Positions 44,478-58,100 of a DNA stretch of 64,000 nucleotides are shown here, piece by piece. The notes under the pieces were generated by a model. That model was given only the letters and a program-made list of their open reading frames with translations, was not told where the DNA came from and searched no databases. Source of the DNA: Riptortus pedestris (taxonomy: Eukaryota > Arthropoda > Insecta > Hemiptera > Alydidae); NCBI GenBank assembly GCA_019009955.1, contig CM032228.1, positions 2,099,501 through 2,163,500 on the forward strand, read 5' to 3'. Numbering within the stretch: the stretch's first letter is position 1; every line of letters begins with the position of its first letter. The position numbers and the translations under genes were made by a program.

Positions 44478-47400
44478 ATATATTATGCTAAGAGGTAGAT
44501 GGGCAGGCTGAGGCTGGCAGGGATATTATGCTAAGAGGTAGATGGGCAGGCTGAGGCTGGCAGCGATATTATGCTAAGAGGTAGATGGGCAGGCTGAGGT
44601 TGGCAGCGATATCATGCTAAGAGGTAGATGGGCAGGCTGAGGCTGGCAGCGATATTATGCTAAGAGGTAGATGGGCAGGCTGAGGTTGGCAGCGATATTA
44701 TGCTAAGAGGTAGATGGGCAGGCCGAGGCTGGCAGCGATATTATGCTAAGAGGTAGATGGGCAGGCTGAGGTGGGCAGCGATATTATGCTAAGAGGTAGA
44801 TGGGCAGGCTGAGGCTGGCAGCGATATTATGCTAAGAGGTAGATGGGCAGGCTGAGGCTGGCAGCGATATTATGCTAAGAGGTAGATGGGCAGGCTGAGG
44901 CTGGCAGCGATATTATGCTAAGAGGTAGATGGGCAGGCTGAGGCTGGCAGCGATATTATGCTAAGAGGTAGATGGGCAGGCTGAGGTTGGCAGCGATATT
45001 ATGCTAAGAGGTAGATGGGCAGGCTGAGGCTGGCAGCGATATTATGCTAAGAGGTAGATGGGCAGGCTGAGGCTGGCAGCGATATTATGCTAAGAGGTAG
45101 ATGGGCAGGCTGAGGCTGGCAGCGATATTATGCTAAGAGGTAGATGGGCAGGCTGAGGCTGGCAGCGATATTATGCTAAGAGGTAGATGGGCAGGCTGAG
45201 GCTGGCAGCGATATTATGCTAAGAGGTAGATGGGCAGGCTGAGGCTGGCAGCGATATTATGCTAAGAGGTAGATGGGCAGGCTGAGGCTGGCAGCGATAT
45301 TATGCTAAGAGGTAGATGGGCAGGCTGAGGCTGGCAGCGATATTATGCTAAGAGGTAGATGGGCAGGCTGAGGCTGGCAGCGATATTATGCTAAGAGGTA
45401 GATGGGCAGGCTGAGGCTGGCAGCGATATTATGCTAAGAGGTAGATGGGCAGGCTGAGGCTGGCAGCGATATTATGCTAGGAGGTAGATGGGCAGTGGGC
45501 AGGCTGAGGGTGGCAGCGATATTATGCTTAGAGGTAGATGGGCAGGCTGAGGTTGGCAGCTATATTATGCTAGGAGGTAGATGGGCAGGGGCTGGCAGCG
45601 ATAACATGCTAAGAGGTAGATGGGCAGGCTGAGGCTGGCAGCGATATTATGCTAAGAGGTAGAGGGCCCGCCTGAGGCAGGCAGCGAGCGAATGCTACGA
45701 GGGAGAGGGGCAGGCTGAGGCGGGCAGCGATATTATGCTAAGAGGTAGATGGGCAGGCTGAGGCTGGCAGCGATATTATGCTAAGAGGTAGATGGGCAGG
45801 CTGAGGCTGGCAGCGATAACATGCTAAGATCTAGATGGGGAGGCGGAGGCTGGCAGCGATCTCATGATAAGAGTTAGATGGGCAGGCTGTGGCTGGCAGC
45901 GATTTCATGCTAAGAGGTAGATGGGCAGGCCGTGGCTGGCAGCGATATTATGCTAAGAGGTAGATGGGCAGGCTGGGGCTGGCAGCGATAACATGCTAAG
46001 AGGTAGATGGGCAGGCTGAGGCTGGCAGCGATAACATGCTAAGAGGTAGATGGGCAGGCGGAGGCTGGCAGCGATAACTTGCTAAGAGGAAGAAGGGCCG
46101 GCTGTGGCTGGCAGCGATATTATGCTAAGAGGTAGATGGGCAGGCTGAGGCTGGCAGCGATATTATGCTAAGAGGTAGATGGGCAGGCTGAGGGTGGCAG
46201 CGATATTATGCTAAGAGGGTAGATGGGCAGGAGGCAGCGATATTATGCTAAGAGGTAGATGGGCAGGCTGAGGCTGGCAGCGATATTATGCTAAGAGGTA
46301 GATGGGCAGGCTGAGGCTGGCAGCGATATTATGCTAAGAGGTAGATGGGCAGGCTGAGGCTGGCAGCGATATAATGCTAAGAGGTAGATGGGCAGGCTGA
46401 GGCTGGCAGCGATATTATGCTAAGAGGTAGATGGGCAGGCTGAGGCTGGCAGCGATATTATGCTAAGAGGTAGATGGGCAGGCTGAGGCTGGCAGCGATA
46501 TTATGCTAAGAGGTAGATGGGCAGGCTGAGGCTGGCAGCGATATTATGCTAAGAGGTAGATGGGCAGGCTGAGGTTGGCAGCGATATTATGCTAAGAGGT
46601 AGATGGGCAGGCTGAGGCTGGCAGCGATATTATGCTAAGAGGTAGATGGGCAGGCTGAGGCTGGCAGCGATATCATGCTAAGAGGTAGATGGGCAGGCTG
46701 AGGCTGGCAGCGATATCATGCTAAGAGGTAGATGGGCAGGCTGAGGCTGGCAGCGATATTATGCTAAGAGGTAGATGGGCAGGCTGAGGCTGGCAGCGAT
46801 ATTATGCTAAGAGGTAGATGGGCAGGCCGAGGCTGGCAGCGATATTATGCTCAGAGGTAGAAGCGAAGGAACACGCTGGCAGCGCTATTATGGTATGAGG
46901 AAGATGCGCAGGCAGACGCTGGCAGCGATATTATGCTAAGAGGTAGATGGGCAGGCCGAGGCTGGCAGCGATATTATGCTAAGAGGTAGATGGGCAGGCT
47001 GAGGCTGGCAGCGATATTATGCTAAGAGGTAGATGGGCAGGCTGAGGCTGGCAGCGATATTATGCTAAGAGGTAGATGGGCAGGCTGAGGCTGGCAGCGC
47101 TATTATGCTAAGAGGTAGATGGGCAGGCTGTGGCTGGCAGCGCTAGTATGCTAAGAGGTAGATGGGCAGGCTGAGGCTGGCAGCGATTATGCTAAGAGGT
47201 AGATGGGCAGGCTGAGTGGCAGCGATATTATGCTAAGAGGTAGAAGGGCAGGCTGGGGCTGGCAGCGATATTATGCTAAGAGGTAGATGGGCAGGCTGAG
47301 GCTGGCAGCGATATTATGCTAAGAGGTAGATGGGCAGGCTGAGGCTGGCAGCGATATTATGCTAAGAGGTAGATGGGCAGGCTGAGGCTGGCAGCGATAT

Positions 47401-50400
47401 TATGCTAGGAGGTAGATGGGCAGGCTGAGGCTGGCAGCGGTATTATGCTAGGAGGTAGATGGGCAGGCTGAGGCTGGCAGCGGTATTATGCTAAGAGGTA
47501 GATGGGCAGGCTGAGGCTGGCAGCGGTATTATGCTAAGAGGTAGATGGGCAGGCTGAGGCTGGCAGCGGTATTATGCTAAGAGGTAGATGGGCAGGCTGA
47601 GGATGGCAGCGATATTATGCTAAGAGGTAGATGGGCAGGCTGAGGCTGGCAGCGATATTATGCTAAGAGGTAGATGGGCAGGCTGAGGCTGGCAGCGATA
47701 TTATGCTAAGAGGTAGATGGGCAGGCTGAGGCTGGCAGCGATATTATGCTAAGAGGTAGATGGGCAGGCTGGGGCTGGCAGCGATATTATGCTAAGAGGT
47801 AGATGGGCAGGCTAGGCTGGCAGCGATAGTATGCAAAGAGTGAGGCTGGCAGCGAGAGCTGGCAGCGATACGATGCTAAGAGGTAGATGGGCAGGCCGAG
47901 GCTGGCAGCGATATTATGCTAAGAGGTAGATGGGCAGGCTGAGGCTGGCAGCGATATTATGCTAAGAGGTAGATGGGCAGGCTGAGGCTGGCAGCGATAT
48001 TATGCTAAGAGGTAGATGGGCAGGCTGAGGCTGGCAGCGGTATTATGCTAAGAGGTAGATGGGCAGGCTGAGGTGGCAGCGATATTATGCTAAGAGGTAG
48101 ATGGGCAGGCTGGGGCTTGCAGCGATATTATGCTAAGAGGTAGATGGGCAGGCTGGGGCTGGCAGCGATATTATGCTAAGAGGTAGATGGGCAGGCTGAG
48201 GCTGGCAGCGATAATATGCTAAGAGGTAGATGGGCAGGCTGAGGCTGGCAGCGATATTATGCTAAGAGGTAGATGGGCAGGCTGAGGCTGGCAGCGATAT
48301 TATGCTAAGAGGTAGATGGGCAGGCTGGGGCTGGCAGCGATATTATGCTAAGAGGTAGATGGGCAGGCTGAGGCTGGCAGCGATATTATGCTAAGAGGTA
48401 GACGGGCAGGCTGAGGCTGGCAGCGATAATATGCTAAGAGGTAGAATGGCAGGCTGGCTGGCAGCGATATTATGCTAAGAGGTAGATGGGCAGGCTGAGG
48501 CTGGCAGCGATAATATGCTAAGAGGTAGATGGGCAGCGATATTATGCTAAGAGGTAGATGGCATGGCGATATTATGCTAAGAGGTAGATGGGCAGGCTGA
48601 GGCTGGCAGCGATATTATGCTAAGAGGTAGATGGGCAGGCTGGGGCTGGCAGCGATATTATGCTAAGAGGTAGAAGGGCAGGCTGAGGCTGGCAGCGATA
48701 TTATGCTAAGAGGTAGAAGGGCAGGCTGAGGCTGGCAGCGATATTATGCTAAGAGGTAGATGGGCAGGCTGAGGCTGGCAGCGATATTATGCTAAGAGGT
48801 AGATGGGCAGGCTGAGGCTGGCAGCGATATTATGCTAAGAGGTAGATGGGCAGGCTGAGGCTGGCAGCGATATTATGCTAAGAGGTAGATGGGCAGGCCG
48901 AGGCTGGCAGCGATATTATGCTAAGAGGTAGATGGGCAGGCAGAGGCTGGCAGCGGTATTATGCTAAGAGGTAGATGGGCAGGCAGAGGCTGGCAGCGAT
49001 ATTATGCTAAGAGGTAGATGGGCAGGCTGGGGCTGGCAGCGATATTATGCTAAGAGGTAGATGGGCAGGCTGAGGCTGGCAGCGATATTATGCTAAGAGG
49101 TAGATGGGCAGGCTGAGGCTGGCAGCGATATTATGCTAAGAGGTAGATGGGCAGGCTGAGGCTGGCAGCGATATCATGCTAAGAGGTAGATGGGCAGGCT
49201 GAGGCTGGCAGCGATATTATGCTAAGAGGTAGATGGGCAGGCTGAGGCTGGCAGCGATATTATGCTAAGAGGTAGATGGGCAGGCTGAGGCTGGCAGCGA
49301 TATTATGCTAAGAGGTAGCTGGGCAGGCTGGGGCTGGCAGCGATATTATGCTAAGAGGTAGATGGGCAGGCTGGGGCTGGCAGCGATATTATGCTAAGAG
49401 GTAGATGGGCAGGCTGAGGCTGGCAGCGATATTATGCTAAGAGGTAGATGGGCAGGCCGAGGCTGGCAGCGATATTATGCTAAGAGGTAGATGGGCAGGC
49501 TGAGGCTGGCAGCGATATTATGCTAAGAGGTAGATGGGCAGGCTGAGGCTGGCAGCGATATTATGCTAAGAGGTAGATGGGCAGGCTGAGGCTGGCAGCG
49601 ATATTATGCTAAGAGGTAGATGGGCAGGCTGAGGCTGGCAGCGATATTATGCTAAGAGGTAGATGGGCAGGCTGAGGCTGGCAGCGATATTATGCTAAGA
49701 GGTAGATGGGCAGGCTGAGGCTGGCAGCGATATTATGCTAAGAGGTAGATGGGCAGGCTGAGGCTGGCAGCGATATTATGCTAAGAGGTAGATGGGCAGG
49801 CTGAGGCTGGCAGCGATATTATGCTAAGAGGTAGATGGGCAGGCAGAGGCTGGCAGCGATATTATGCTAAGAGGTAGATGGGCAGGCTGAGGCTGGCAGC
49901 GATATTATGCTAAGAGGTAGATGGGCAGGCCGAGGCTGGCAGCGATATTATGCTAAGAGGTAGATGGGCAGGCTGAGGCTGGCAGCGATATTATGCTAAG
50001 AGGTAGATGGGCAGGCTGAGGCTGGCAGCGATATTATGCTAAGAGGTAGATGGGCAGGCTGAGGCTGGCAGCGATATTATGCTAAGAGGTAGATGGGCAG
50101 GCTGAGGCTGGCAGCGATATTATGCTAAGAGGTAGTTGGGCAGGCTGAGGCTGGCAGCGATATTATGCTAAGAGGTAGATGGGCAGGCTGAGGCTGGCAG
50201 CGATATTATGCTAAGAGGTAGATGGGCAGGCTGAGGCTGGCAGCGATATTATGCTAAGAGGTAGATGGGCAGGCCGAGGCTGGCAGCGATATTATGCTAA
50301 GAGGTAGATGGGCAGGCTGAGGCTGGCAGCGGTATTATGCTAAGAGGTAGATGGGCAGGCTGAGGTTGGCAGCGATATTATGCTAAGAGGTAGATGGGCA

Positions 50401-50455
50401 GGCTGAGGCTGGCAGCGATATTATGCTAAGAGGTAGATGGGCAGGCTGAGGTTGG
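44478..50455. repeat. 43-bp satellite, about 139 units (6 kb)
   Basis: Unit contains ATATTATGCTAAGAGGTAGA, TGGGCAGGCTGAG and GCTGGCAGCG, repeating every 43 bases (44523, 44566 and so on). Most units are identical. Short bursts of heavily altered or shortened units occur near 45480-45600, 45660-45720, 45830-46100, 46850-46920, 47830-47880 and 48530-48570. The end is abrupt at GAGGTTGGTGTAAG. No long ORF exists, as 43 is not a multiple of three. Confidence 0.98.
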
Positions 50456-52017
50456 TGTAAGTATAACAGTATTGACGTGAGCCGTGACGTAGCTTAGCAA
50501 AGAGTGGCCATGTTTGATGGAATGGTTCAGAAATAGCCCAGAGAAAATGGCACAGGAACCACTTTGATATTTCTCGAGTAAAAAGAAGGACTCGTACAAA
50601 GAAAGGTTAAAAGTCAATTTGAGGCTCTAATAATATTTATCATACAAAATTCTTCTTTCAACTTCAATTTCTCTGAATTCCACTTCATTAATCAATATCA
50701 TCATTTTTCTTTTTTCCTTTCTTGGTTGAACAAATAGCAAAATCGGAAATAGCTGCGAACCACCGAGCCAAGTATTGACTCACAGTATTGCTACCCTTAC
50801 AAGTTTAGTCTTAGATGACTCCATCTCCGAGTTGATGCTATAAGTAAGATATAATACAAAGAGTCTGTGAGAGGGGGGGGGGAGTTGTAAATATATATAT
50901 ATCCGGCAACGGATAAAAATGTGATATAAATACATAATTTGTAGATACTTTTAAGACAAAAACAAATTTTCCATAAAAACACACACACGCACGCTCGCAC
51001 GCACACACACATACAGACACATCGCTGTTCCTGAAGAACAATGACGTAACTGCAGGTTTTTTTCACAATAGTGTTGTGGGAATTGAATAATATTATATGC
51101 TTGGAGATAGGAAAACATCCCATTCTTCAAAAGTTTTTTTAGTTCAGAGCTAACCGTTTTCAATGACTATAGTCCCATCTTCAGAGCTACTGGCACCCAC
51201 TCATTTGGAAAGACAGTAAATGACTTTCTGGGAGTCATTTTTCTAAAATCGGGTCATGAGTCCGACCCCGAAAATTAATGACCTTCTACTGAGCATATCT
51301 GATATAGTAAAGGTAAAATGAAAACTTTGCGAGTCTGGAGAAGTCCACCGTATAAACTGTAGTGATACAACCTGTATGGCAGTCATTGGATGTGAAGCAT
51401 ACTGGGCATATGTAAAGGCAAAACACATTCATCACAAATACATTTGTAGATTTAACATTATTGGCTAGAGGCAAAGAAGGAAGCCATTTTGGGAGCACAT
51501 TAAATATCTCGTAGATTTGAGAGAGAATAGTAATATGAAAAGAGCACAAGACAATAACATTCAAACTTAAATAATATCTCTCTCCGAAATGATTGTCTAT
51601 TTTGAAAAGAGAATTTAAATTATATTTTAGTGAATCATGAGAATGGGTATTATTCTGTTTGAATCTTTGAGAATAAGCAGGAAATGGCGGATAACTGGGG
51701 AATATTAATATGAGTTGATTATTCGTCGCTGGCTTGAAGGAGAAAGCCTTTCTACTCCAAATAATTTATGTCTTTCTCCATTCTCGCCTCAATACAAAGT
51801 AACGCCCTCCAATGGATTAGACAAGGAATTAATATTTTATTTGAGAATTTCACTGCCCTTAAAAAGGAACCTTCCCATTTGCCCTTTATTCATAACTAAG
51901 TGGTATTCGTGTAATTACAATGTAACAATATTACAAATATATTATATTTTATTCTTCTTATTCTTAACTCATTCTCCTTATATATTCAGCATAGTTTAAT
52001 AGAAAGGGTCACCAATA
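50456..52017. other. Unassigned, about 1.5 kb, no gene supported
   Basis: Contains a poly-G tract (50873-50882), a small TA tract (50893-50901) and a CA-rich stretch (about 50981-51020), an association reminiscent of HINE-A but without its conserved blocks. ORFs of 92-108 codons at 50797-51123 and 51286-51564 (minus) and 94 codons at 51715-51999 (plus) show no motif. Confidence 0.45.
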
Positions 52018-52568
52018 AAAAGGTGTGTCACGCCGTGGCTGCGGTAACAAAGCAGGCTTCCCACGCCAAGTTCTGCAATAGACGTACTTGGAATACAACA
52101 TCACAGTGAACAAATACAAATGATAGCGAAAAATCTTTCAGTCAATTTACATTTTAATAACCTCCATAACGGCAAGCGTCTGAATTGTAAACGGACAGGC
52201 CAACAAACCTATTCAGAGCTGCAGTCATAGAAATATTCTTTACCGGAACTTACTGAAATATTTTTGAATATAATATATTAATTTACATGAAACCTATTTA
52301 CTATAAAAAGTACTATAGTTCATAATGAACCAGAATAATTTTTATCATAATATATTTACATGTATCTTATCTTAGATAAGATTTCTTGAACACAACATGC
52401 GGTAGTTGGACTTGGAATAGGACGGTTCAAGATATGTTGGCTTATTCTTAACGCGTCAAGGCAAAGAAGGGGGCTTTACTGAAGGCTGGAAAGGGAAAAT
52501 ACAAATATTGCAATTTTAGGGGGGTGGCACGGCAACTAGGGGCGACCTGTTTACACGCACACACACAC

Positions 52569-52609
<41 letters not shown>

Positions 52610-52640
52610 GCACACACACATTAACGATAAATATTCCTGA
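52018..52640 (-). mobile_element. HINE-A copy, long form, 3' part, degenerate
   Basis: Decayed 3' end GGTGTGTCACGCCGTGGCTG and AAAGCAGGCTTCCCACG, the GTAAACGGACAGGCCAACAA block, the AATATATTAATTTACATGAA block and a CA microsatellite at the end. The 5' end is not seen. Confidence 0.75.
52552..52620. repeat. (CA)n microsatellite
   Basis: CA repeats with a few interruptions (AACA, CGCA). They lie in or next to the microsatellite slot of the HINE-A copy. The 84-codon minus-strand ORF across it (Cys-Val repeat) is an artefact. Confidence 0.95.
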
Positions 52641-53049
52641 ACATAGTCTCTCTTCTGAGTTCCCTCCGAGCTAGGAATCTGTTTGTAACCTGTATTTCTC
52701 AAGTGTTAACGGATTTTATTCGTGATTATTATGGATTCCTACTAATATTGAGTAATGATTATGATAAATACTTACAGATTTCAACTGAGGGTCGAAACAT
52801 GAACCATTCCAGCTTGCTCCAACCAACCAGCCACTCTCACCTGCAAAGATAGATAAATGTGATTTATGACAAACAATCAGGTTTAAACAAATCACAAAGT
52901 GAGCTCATGAATATTCTATCGAGAAGAATGTGTAACGGAGGTCAATTAAATGTATTTATTTCTTTAATAGTTAGATGGTTCGCCGTATTTAGGTCGATTA
53001 GCAACCTTTTACTAGATTCCGCCATAATGCAAATCAACTATTGATGTTG
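52641..53049. other. Unassigned, no gene seen
   Basis: Apparently unique. A 61-codon ORF at 52859-53044 has no motif. Confidence 0.45.
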
Positions 53050-53102
53050 TTCTATTCACTTCATCTCTATCTCCAACATTAACCGAGATTTCCGATTTTT
53101 TT
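53050..53102 (+). mobile_element. HINE-A interior fragment
   Basis: TTCACTTCATCTCTATCTCC followed by AACATTAACCGAGATTTCCG and a T run correspond to the block before the CATTTTT position. The 23-bp minisatellite begins at once after it. Confidence 0.6.
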
Positions 53103-53882
53103 CTTCCGGGCCGCTAACCACCACTATTCCGGGCCGCCAACCACCACTATTCCGGGCCGCTAACCACCACTATTCCGGGCCGCTAACCACCACTATTCCG
53201 GGCCGCTAACCACCACTATTCCGGGCCGCTAACCACCACTTATCCGGGCCGCTAACCACCACTAGTCCGGGCCGCTAACCACCACTATTCCGGGCCGCTA
53301 ACCACCACTATTCCGGGCCGCTAACCACCACTATTCCGGGCCGCTAGCCACCACTATTCCGGGCCGCTAGCCACCACTATTCCGGGCCGCTAACCACCAC
53401 TATTCCGGGCCGCTAACCACCGCTATTCCGGGCCGCTAGCCACCACTATTCCGGGCCGCTAGCCACCACTATTCCGGGCCGCTAACCACCCCTAACCACT
53501 ACTCCGGGCCGCTAGCCACCACTAATCCGGGCCGCTAACCACCACTATTCCGGGCCGCTAGCCACCACTATTCGGTTCCGCTAGCCACCACTATTCCGGA
53601 CCGCAAACCACCACTATTCCGGGCCGCTAACCACCACTACTCCGGGCCGCTAGCCACCACTATTCCGGGCCGCTAACCACCCCTAACCACTACTCCGGGA
53701 CGCTAACCACCGCTATTCCGGGCCGCTAGCCACCACTATTCCGGGCCGCTAGCCAACACTATTCCGGGCCGCTAACCACCGCTATTCCGGGCCGCTAGCC
53801 ACCACTATTCCGGGCCGCTAGCCACCACTATTCCGGGCCGCTAGCCACCACTATTCCAGGCCGCTAACCACCACTATTCCAA
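53103..53882. repeat. 23-bp minisatellite, about 34 units
   Basis: Unit TTCCGGGCCGCTAACCACCA plus CTA, strongly GC-rich against AT-rich flanks. Variants CTAGCC/CTAACC and a longer compound unit (CCACCCCTAACCACTACTCC) recur at about 53485 and 53675, which suggests block duplication. The array lies between two HINE-A pieces. Confidence 0.95.
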
Positions 53883-54313
53883 GCCCCATTTCAGCCAATA
53901 ACAAATATGATCTTTAGCCTAGACTAAAACGGCTAAATATCGAGTATGGCATTGATAAAATAAATATTTTCGAGTAAAAAACGAACATTTTTAATTGGTG
54001 ACGTCATCACAACATATTTACACGTGTGTCACAAAGTAAAAGTTCAGTGCAACCATAATTGGTATTAAACCTTGGACGAAGTGGTTCATGATATAACAGC
54101 TTCTTGTAAATACGCCATGAGTAGGCCGAATACTAAAGAAACCAAATATCCCAAACACTTATAGTACATTAAATTTGCAAGGGTTATATTTACAATTTTT
54201 CTATAGTATAATAACAAAGATATTTTGAATTTTCGAAATTGCCCCTCTAAACCCCCTTAAACGTTTAAATATAATAAAACCAAAATTGTGACCTCTATAG
54301 CGTTAACAGACAG

Positions 54314-54350
<37 letters not shown>

Positions 54351-54452
54351 GTTTTGAACGGACTTCATTTTCTTCTTCTTCTAGGTAGGATACGAAAATT
54401 CTTCGAAAATCGAGCCATGAGTAGAACGTCAATAGCAGATTTCCATTAAGGG
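53883..54452 (-). mobile_element. HINE-A copy, long form, degenerate
   Basis: Starts CCCATTTCAGCCAATAACAA, holds the CATGAGTAGG and GACCTCTATAGCGTTAACAG blocks, a CA tract at 54311-54342 with a short TA tract, then TTTTGAACGGACTTCATTTT. It ends AATAGCAGATTTCCATTAAG. Confidence 0.78.
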
Positions 54453-55128
54453 ATAAAGAGATAACAGCACTTTACTAAAGAAGTAAGTGTTATCACTCTA
54501 CTTTATGCCATTGTTTCACAAACGGCTTACAATTGAGGAAGAAATTATAAAATTATTATAATTAAATGATGTATTGCTGAACAAAGTTTGGACTGCAGCC
54601 CTTCCCCATCTAGAAATCTAGTGTTTGTGTTTATCAGCTGTGCAAACAAACAGATGTATAAATCGAGGGATAAAATAAAGCGAGAAAGCGGTGCTTTTAT
54701 AAATAACCGAACTGATCGAGAAATAACGTGAGCTTCCAAACGGCAGCAAAACAGGGCGGCACATCAAAGGAAAACGCCGGCTCGACCCAAAACGGTTTTA
54801 CCTCATTAAATTCTTTTAATGACTTGCTTTGAAATGGCCAACATTTAGTTTTGGAAATTAAAAACTGTCCGCTGGTTGAGTAAACACGGCATAAATAGAG
54901 AGCGAGATCGATAGAGGAACGAGCCACCGTGTATACCACCTTACATCGGCTCAGTATATTACACTCGGTTCAAATTGCAGGTGAGGCATAGTAAATGTCA
55001 GGACTTACAGCTAATAGTTTCATCGGGCATACATGGCTCCTAACCACAAATCAAATACATAAGAAAATATTGTAAGTACAAACTGTAGAGACTCCAAATA
55101 AACAAATACATAGATGTGGGCACAATTT
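54453..55128. other. Unassigned, no gene seen
   Basis: Apparently unique sequence before the large satellite. Minus-strand ORFs of 64-80 codons at 54545-54939 have no motif. Confidence 0.5.
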
Positions 55129-58100
55129 CAATTATCTATAAGTAGCTAGAGAGCTATCACTGGTTCGCAACGAGAGCTGTGTCGGTCTGTACACTGTACA
55201 CTTGACATGGGAAAGCAGCCATGATACTTCCTTCAGATGAACTGAAACAGGAGCAACCTCCAATTATCTATAAGTAGCTAGAGAGCTATCACTGGTTCGC
55301 AACGAGAGCTGTGTCGGTCTGTACACTGTACACTTGACATAGGAAAGCAGCCATGATACTTCCTTCAGATGAACTGAAACAGGAGCAACCTCCAATTATC
55401 TATAAGTAGCTAGAGAGCTATCACTGGTTCGCAACGAGAGCTGTGTCGGTCTGTACACTGTACACTTGACATAGGAAAGCAGCCATGATACTTCCTTCAG
55501 ATGAACTGAAACAGGAGCAACCTCCAATTATCTATAAGTAGCTAGAGAGCTATCACTGGTTCGCAACGAGAGCTGTGTCGGTCTGTACACTGTACACTTG
55601 ACATAGGAAAGCAGCCATGATACTTCCTTCAGATGAACTGAAACAGGAGCAACCTCCAAATATCTATAAGTAGCTAGAGAGCTATCACTGGTTCGCAACG
55701 AGAGCTGTGTCCGTCTGTACACTGTACACTTGACATAGGAAAGCAGCCATGATACTTCCTTCAGATGAACTGAAACAGGAGCAACCTCCAATTATCTATA
55801 AGTAGCTAGAGAGCTATCACTGGTTCGCAACGAGAGCTGTGTCCGTCTGTACACTGTACACTTGACATAGGAAAGCAGCCATGATACTTCCTTCAGATGA
55901 ACTGAAACAGGAGCAACCTCCAATTATCTATAAGTAGCTAGAGAGCTATCACTGGTTCGCAACGAGAGCCGTGTCCGTCTCTACACTGTACACTTGACAT
56001 AGGAAAGCAGCCATGATACTTCCTTCAGATGAACTGAAACAGGAGCAACCTCCAATTATCTATAAGTAGCTAGAGAGCTATCACTGGTTCGCTACGAGAG
56101 CCGTGTCCGTCTCTACACTGTACACTTGACATAGGAAAGCAGCCATGATACTTCCTTCAGATGAACTGAAACAGGAGCAACCTCCAATTATCTATAAGTA
56201 GCTAGAGAGCTATCACTGGTTCGCAACGAGAGCTGTGTCGGTCTGTACACTGTACACTTGACATAGGAAAGCAGCCATGATACTTCCTTCAGATGAACTG
56301 AAACAGGAGCAACCTCCAATTATCTATAAGTAGCTAGAGAGCTATCACTGGTTCGCAACGAGAGCTGTGTCGGTCTGTACACTGTACACTTGAAATGGGA
56401 AAGCAGCCATGATACTTCCTTCAGATGAACTGAAACAGGAGCAACCTCCAATTATCTATAAGTAGCTAGAGAGCTATCACTGGTTCGCAACGAGAGCTGT
56501 GTCCGTCTGTACACTGTACACTTGACATAGGAAAGCAGCCATGATACTTCCTTCAGATGAACTGAAACAGGAGCAACCTCCAATTATCTATAAGTAGCTA
56601 GAGAGCTATCACTGGTTCGCAACGAGAGCTGTGTCCGTCTGTACACTGTACACTTGACATAGGAAAGCAGCCATGATACTTCCTTCAGATGAACTGAAAC
56701 AGGAGCAACCTCCAATTATCTATAAGTAGCTAGAGAGCTATCACTGGTTCGCAACGAGAGCTGTGTCCGTCTGTACACTGTACACTTGACATAGGAAAGC
56801 AGCCATGATACTTCCTTCAGATGAACTGAAACAGGAGCAACCTCCAATTATCTATAAGTAGCTAGAGAGCTATCACTGGTTCGCAACGAGAGCTGTGTCG
56901 GTCTGTACACTGTACACTTGACATAGGAAAGCAGCCATGATACTTCCTTCAGATGAACTGAAACAGGAGCAACCTCCAATTATCTATAAGTAGCTAGAGA
57001 GCTATCACTGGTTCGCAACGAGAGCTGTGTCGGTCTGTACACTGTACACTTGACATAGGAAAGCAGCCATGATACTTCCTTCAGATGAACTGAAACAGGA
57101 GCAACCTCCAATTATCTATAAGTAGCTAGAGAGCTATCACTGGTTCGCTACGAGAGCTGTGTCGGTCTGTACACTGTACACTTGACATAGGAAAGCAGCC
57201 ATGATACTTCCTTCAGATGAACTGAAACAGGAGCAACCTCCAATTATCTATAAGTAGCTAGAGAGCTATCACTGGTTCGCAACGAGAGCTGTGTCCGTCT
57301 GTACACTGTACACTTGACATAGGAAAGCAGCCATGATACTTCCTTCAGATGAACTGAAACAGGAGCAACCTCCAATTATCTATAAGTAGCTAGAGAGCTA
57401 TCACTGGTTCGCTACGAGAGCTGTGTCCGTCTGTACACTGTACACTTGACATAGGAAAGCAGCCATGATACTTCCTTCAGATGAACTGAAACAGGAGCAA
57501 CCTCCAATTATCTATAAGTAGCTAGAGAGCTATCACTGGTTCGCTACGAGAGCTGTGTCCGTCTGTACACTGTACACTTGACATAGGAAAGCAGCCATGA
57601 TACTTCCTTCAGATGAACTGAAACAGGAGCAACCTCCAATTATCTATAAGTAGCTAGAGAGCTATCACTGGTTCGCTACGAGAGCCGTGTCCGTCTCTAC
57701 ACTGTACACTTGACATAGGAAAGCAGCCATGATACTTCCTTCAGATGAACTGAAACAGGAGCAACCTCCAATAATCGATAAGTAGAGAGCTATCACTGGT
57801 TCGCTACGAGAGCCGTGTCCGTCTCTACACTGTACACTTGACATAGGAAAGCAGCCATGATACTTCCTTCAGATGAACTGAAACAGGAGCAACCTCCAAT
57901 TATCTATAAGTAGCTAGAGAGCTATCACTGGTTCGCTACGAGAGCTGTGTCGGTCTGTACACTGTACACTTGACATAGGAAAGCAGCCATGATACTTCCT
58001 TCAGATGAACTGAAACAGGAGCAACCTCCAATTATCTATAAGTAGCTAGAGGGCTATCACTGGTTCGCAACGAGAGCTGTGTCCGTCTGTACACTGTACA

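Noticed and set aside
44478..50455. CRISPR-like array
   Set aside because: Units are contiguous 43-mers with no unique spacers, and the surroundings are eukaryotic transposons. It is a satellite.
51286..51564. 92-codon minus-strand ORF
   Set aside because: No recognisable domain on either strand and no supporting context.
55528..55791. 87-codon ORF as a repeat protein
   Set aside because: It is two 44-codon satellite units joined by one substitution that removes the usual stop; neighbouring units all have the stop.
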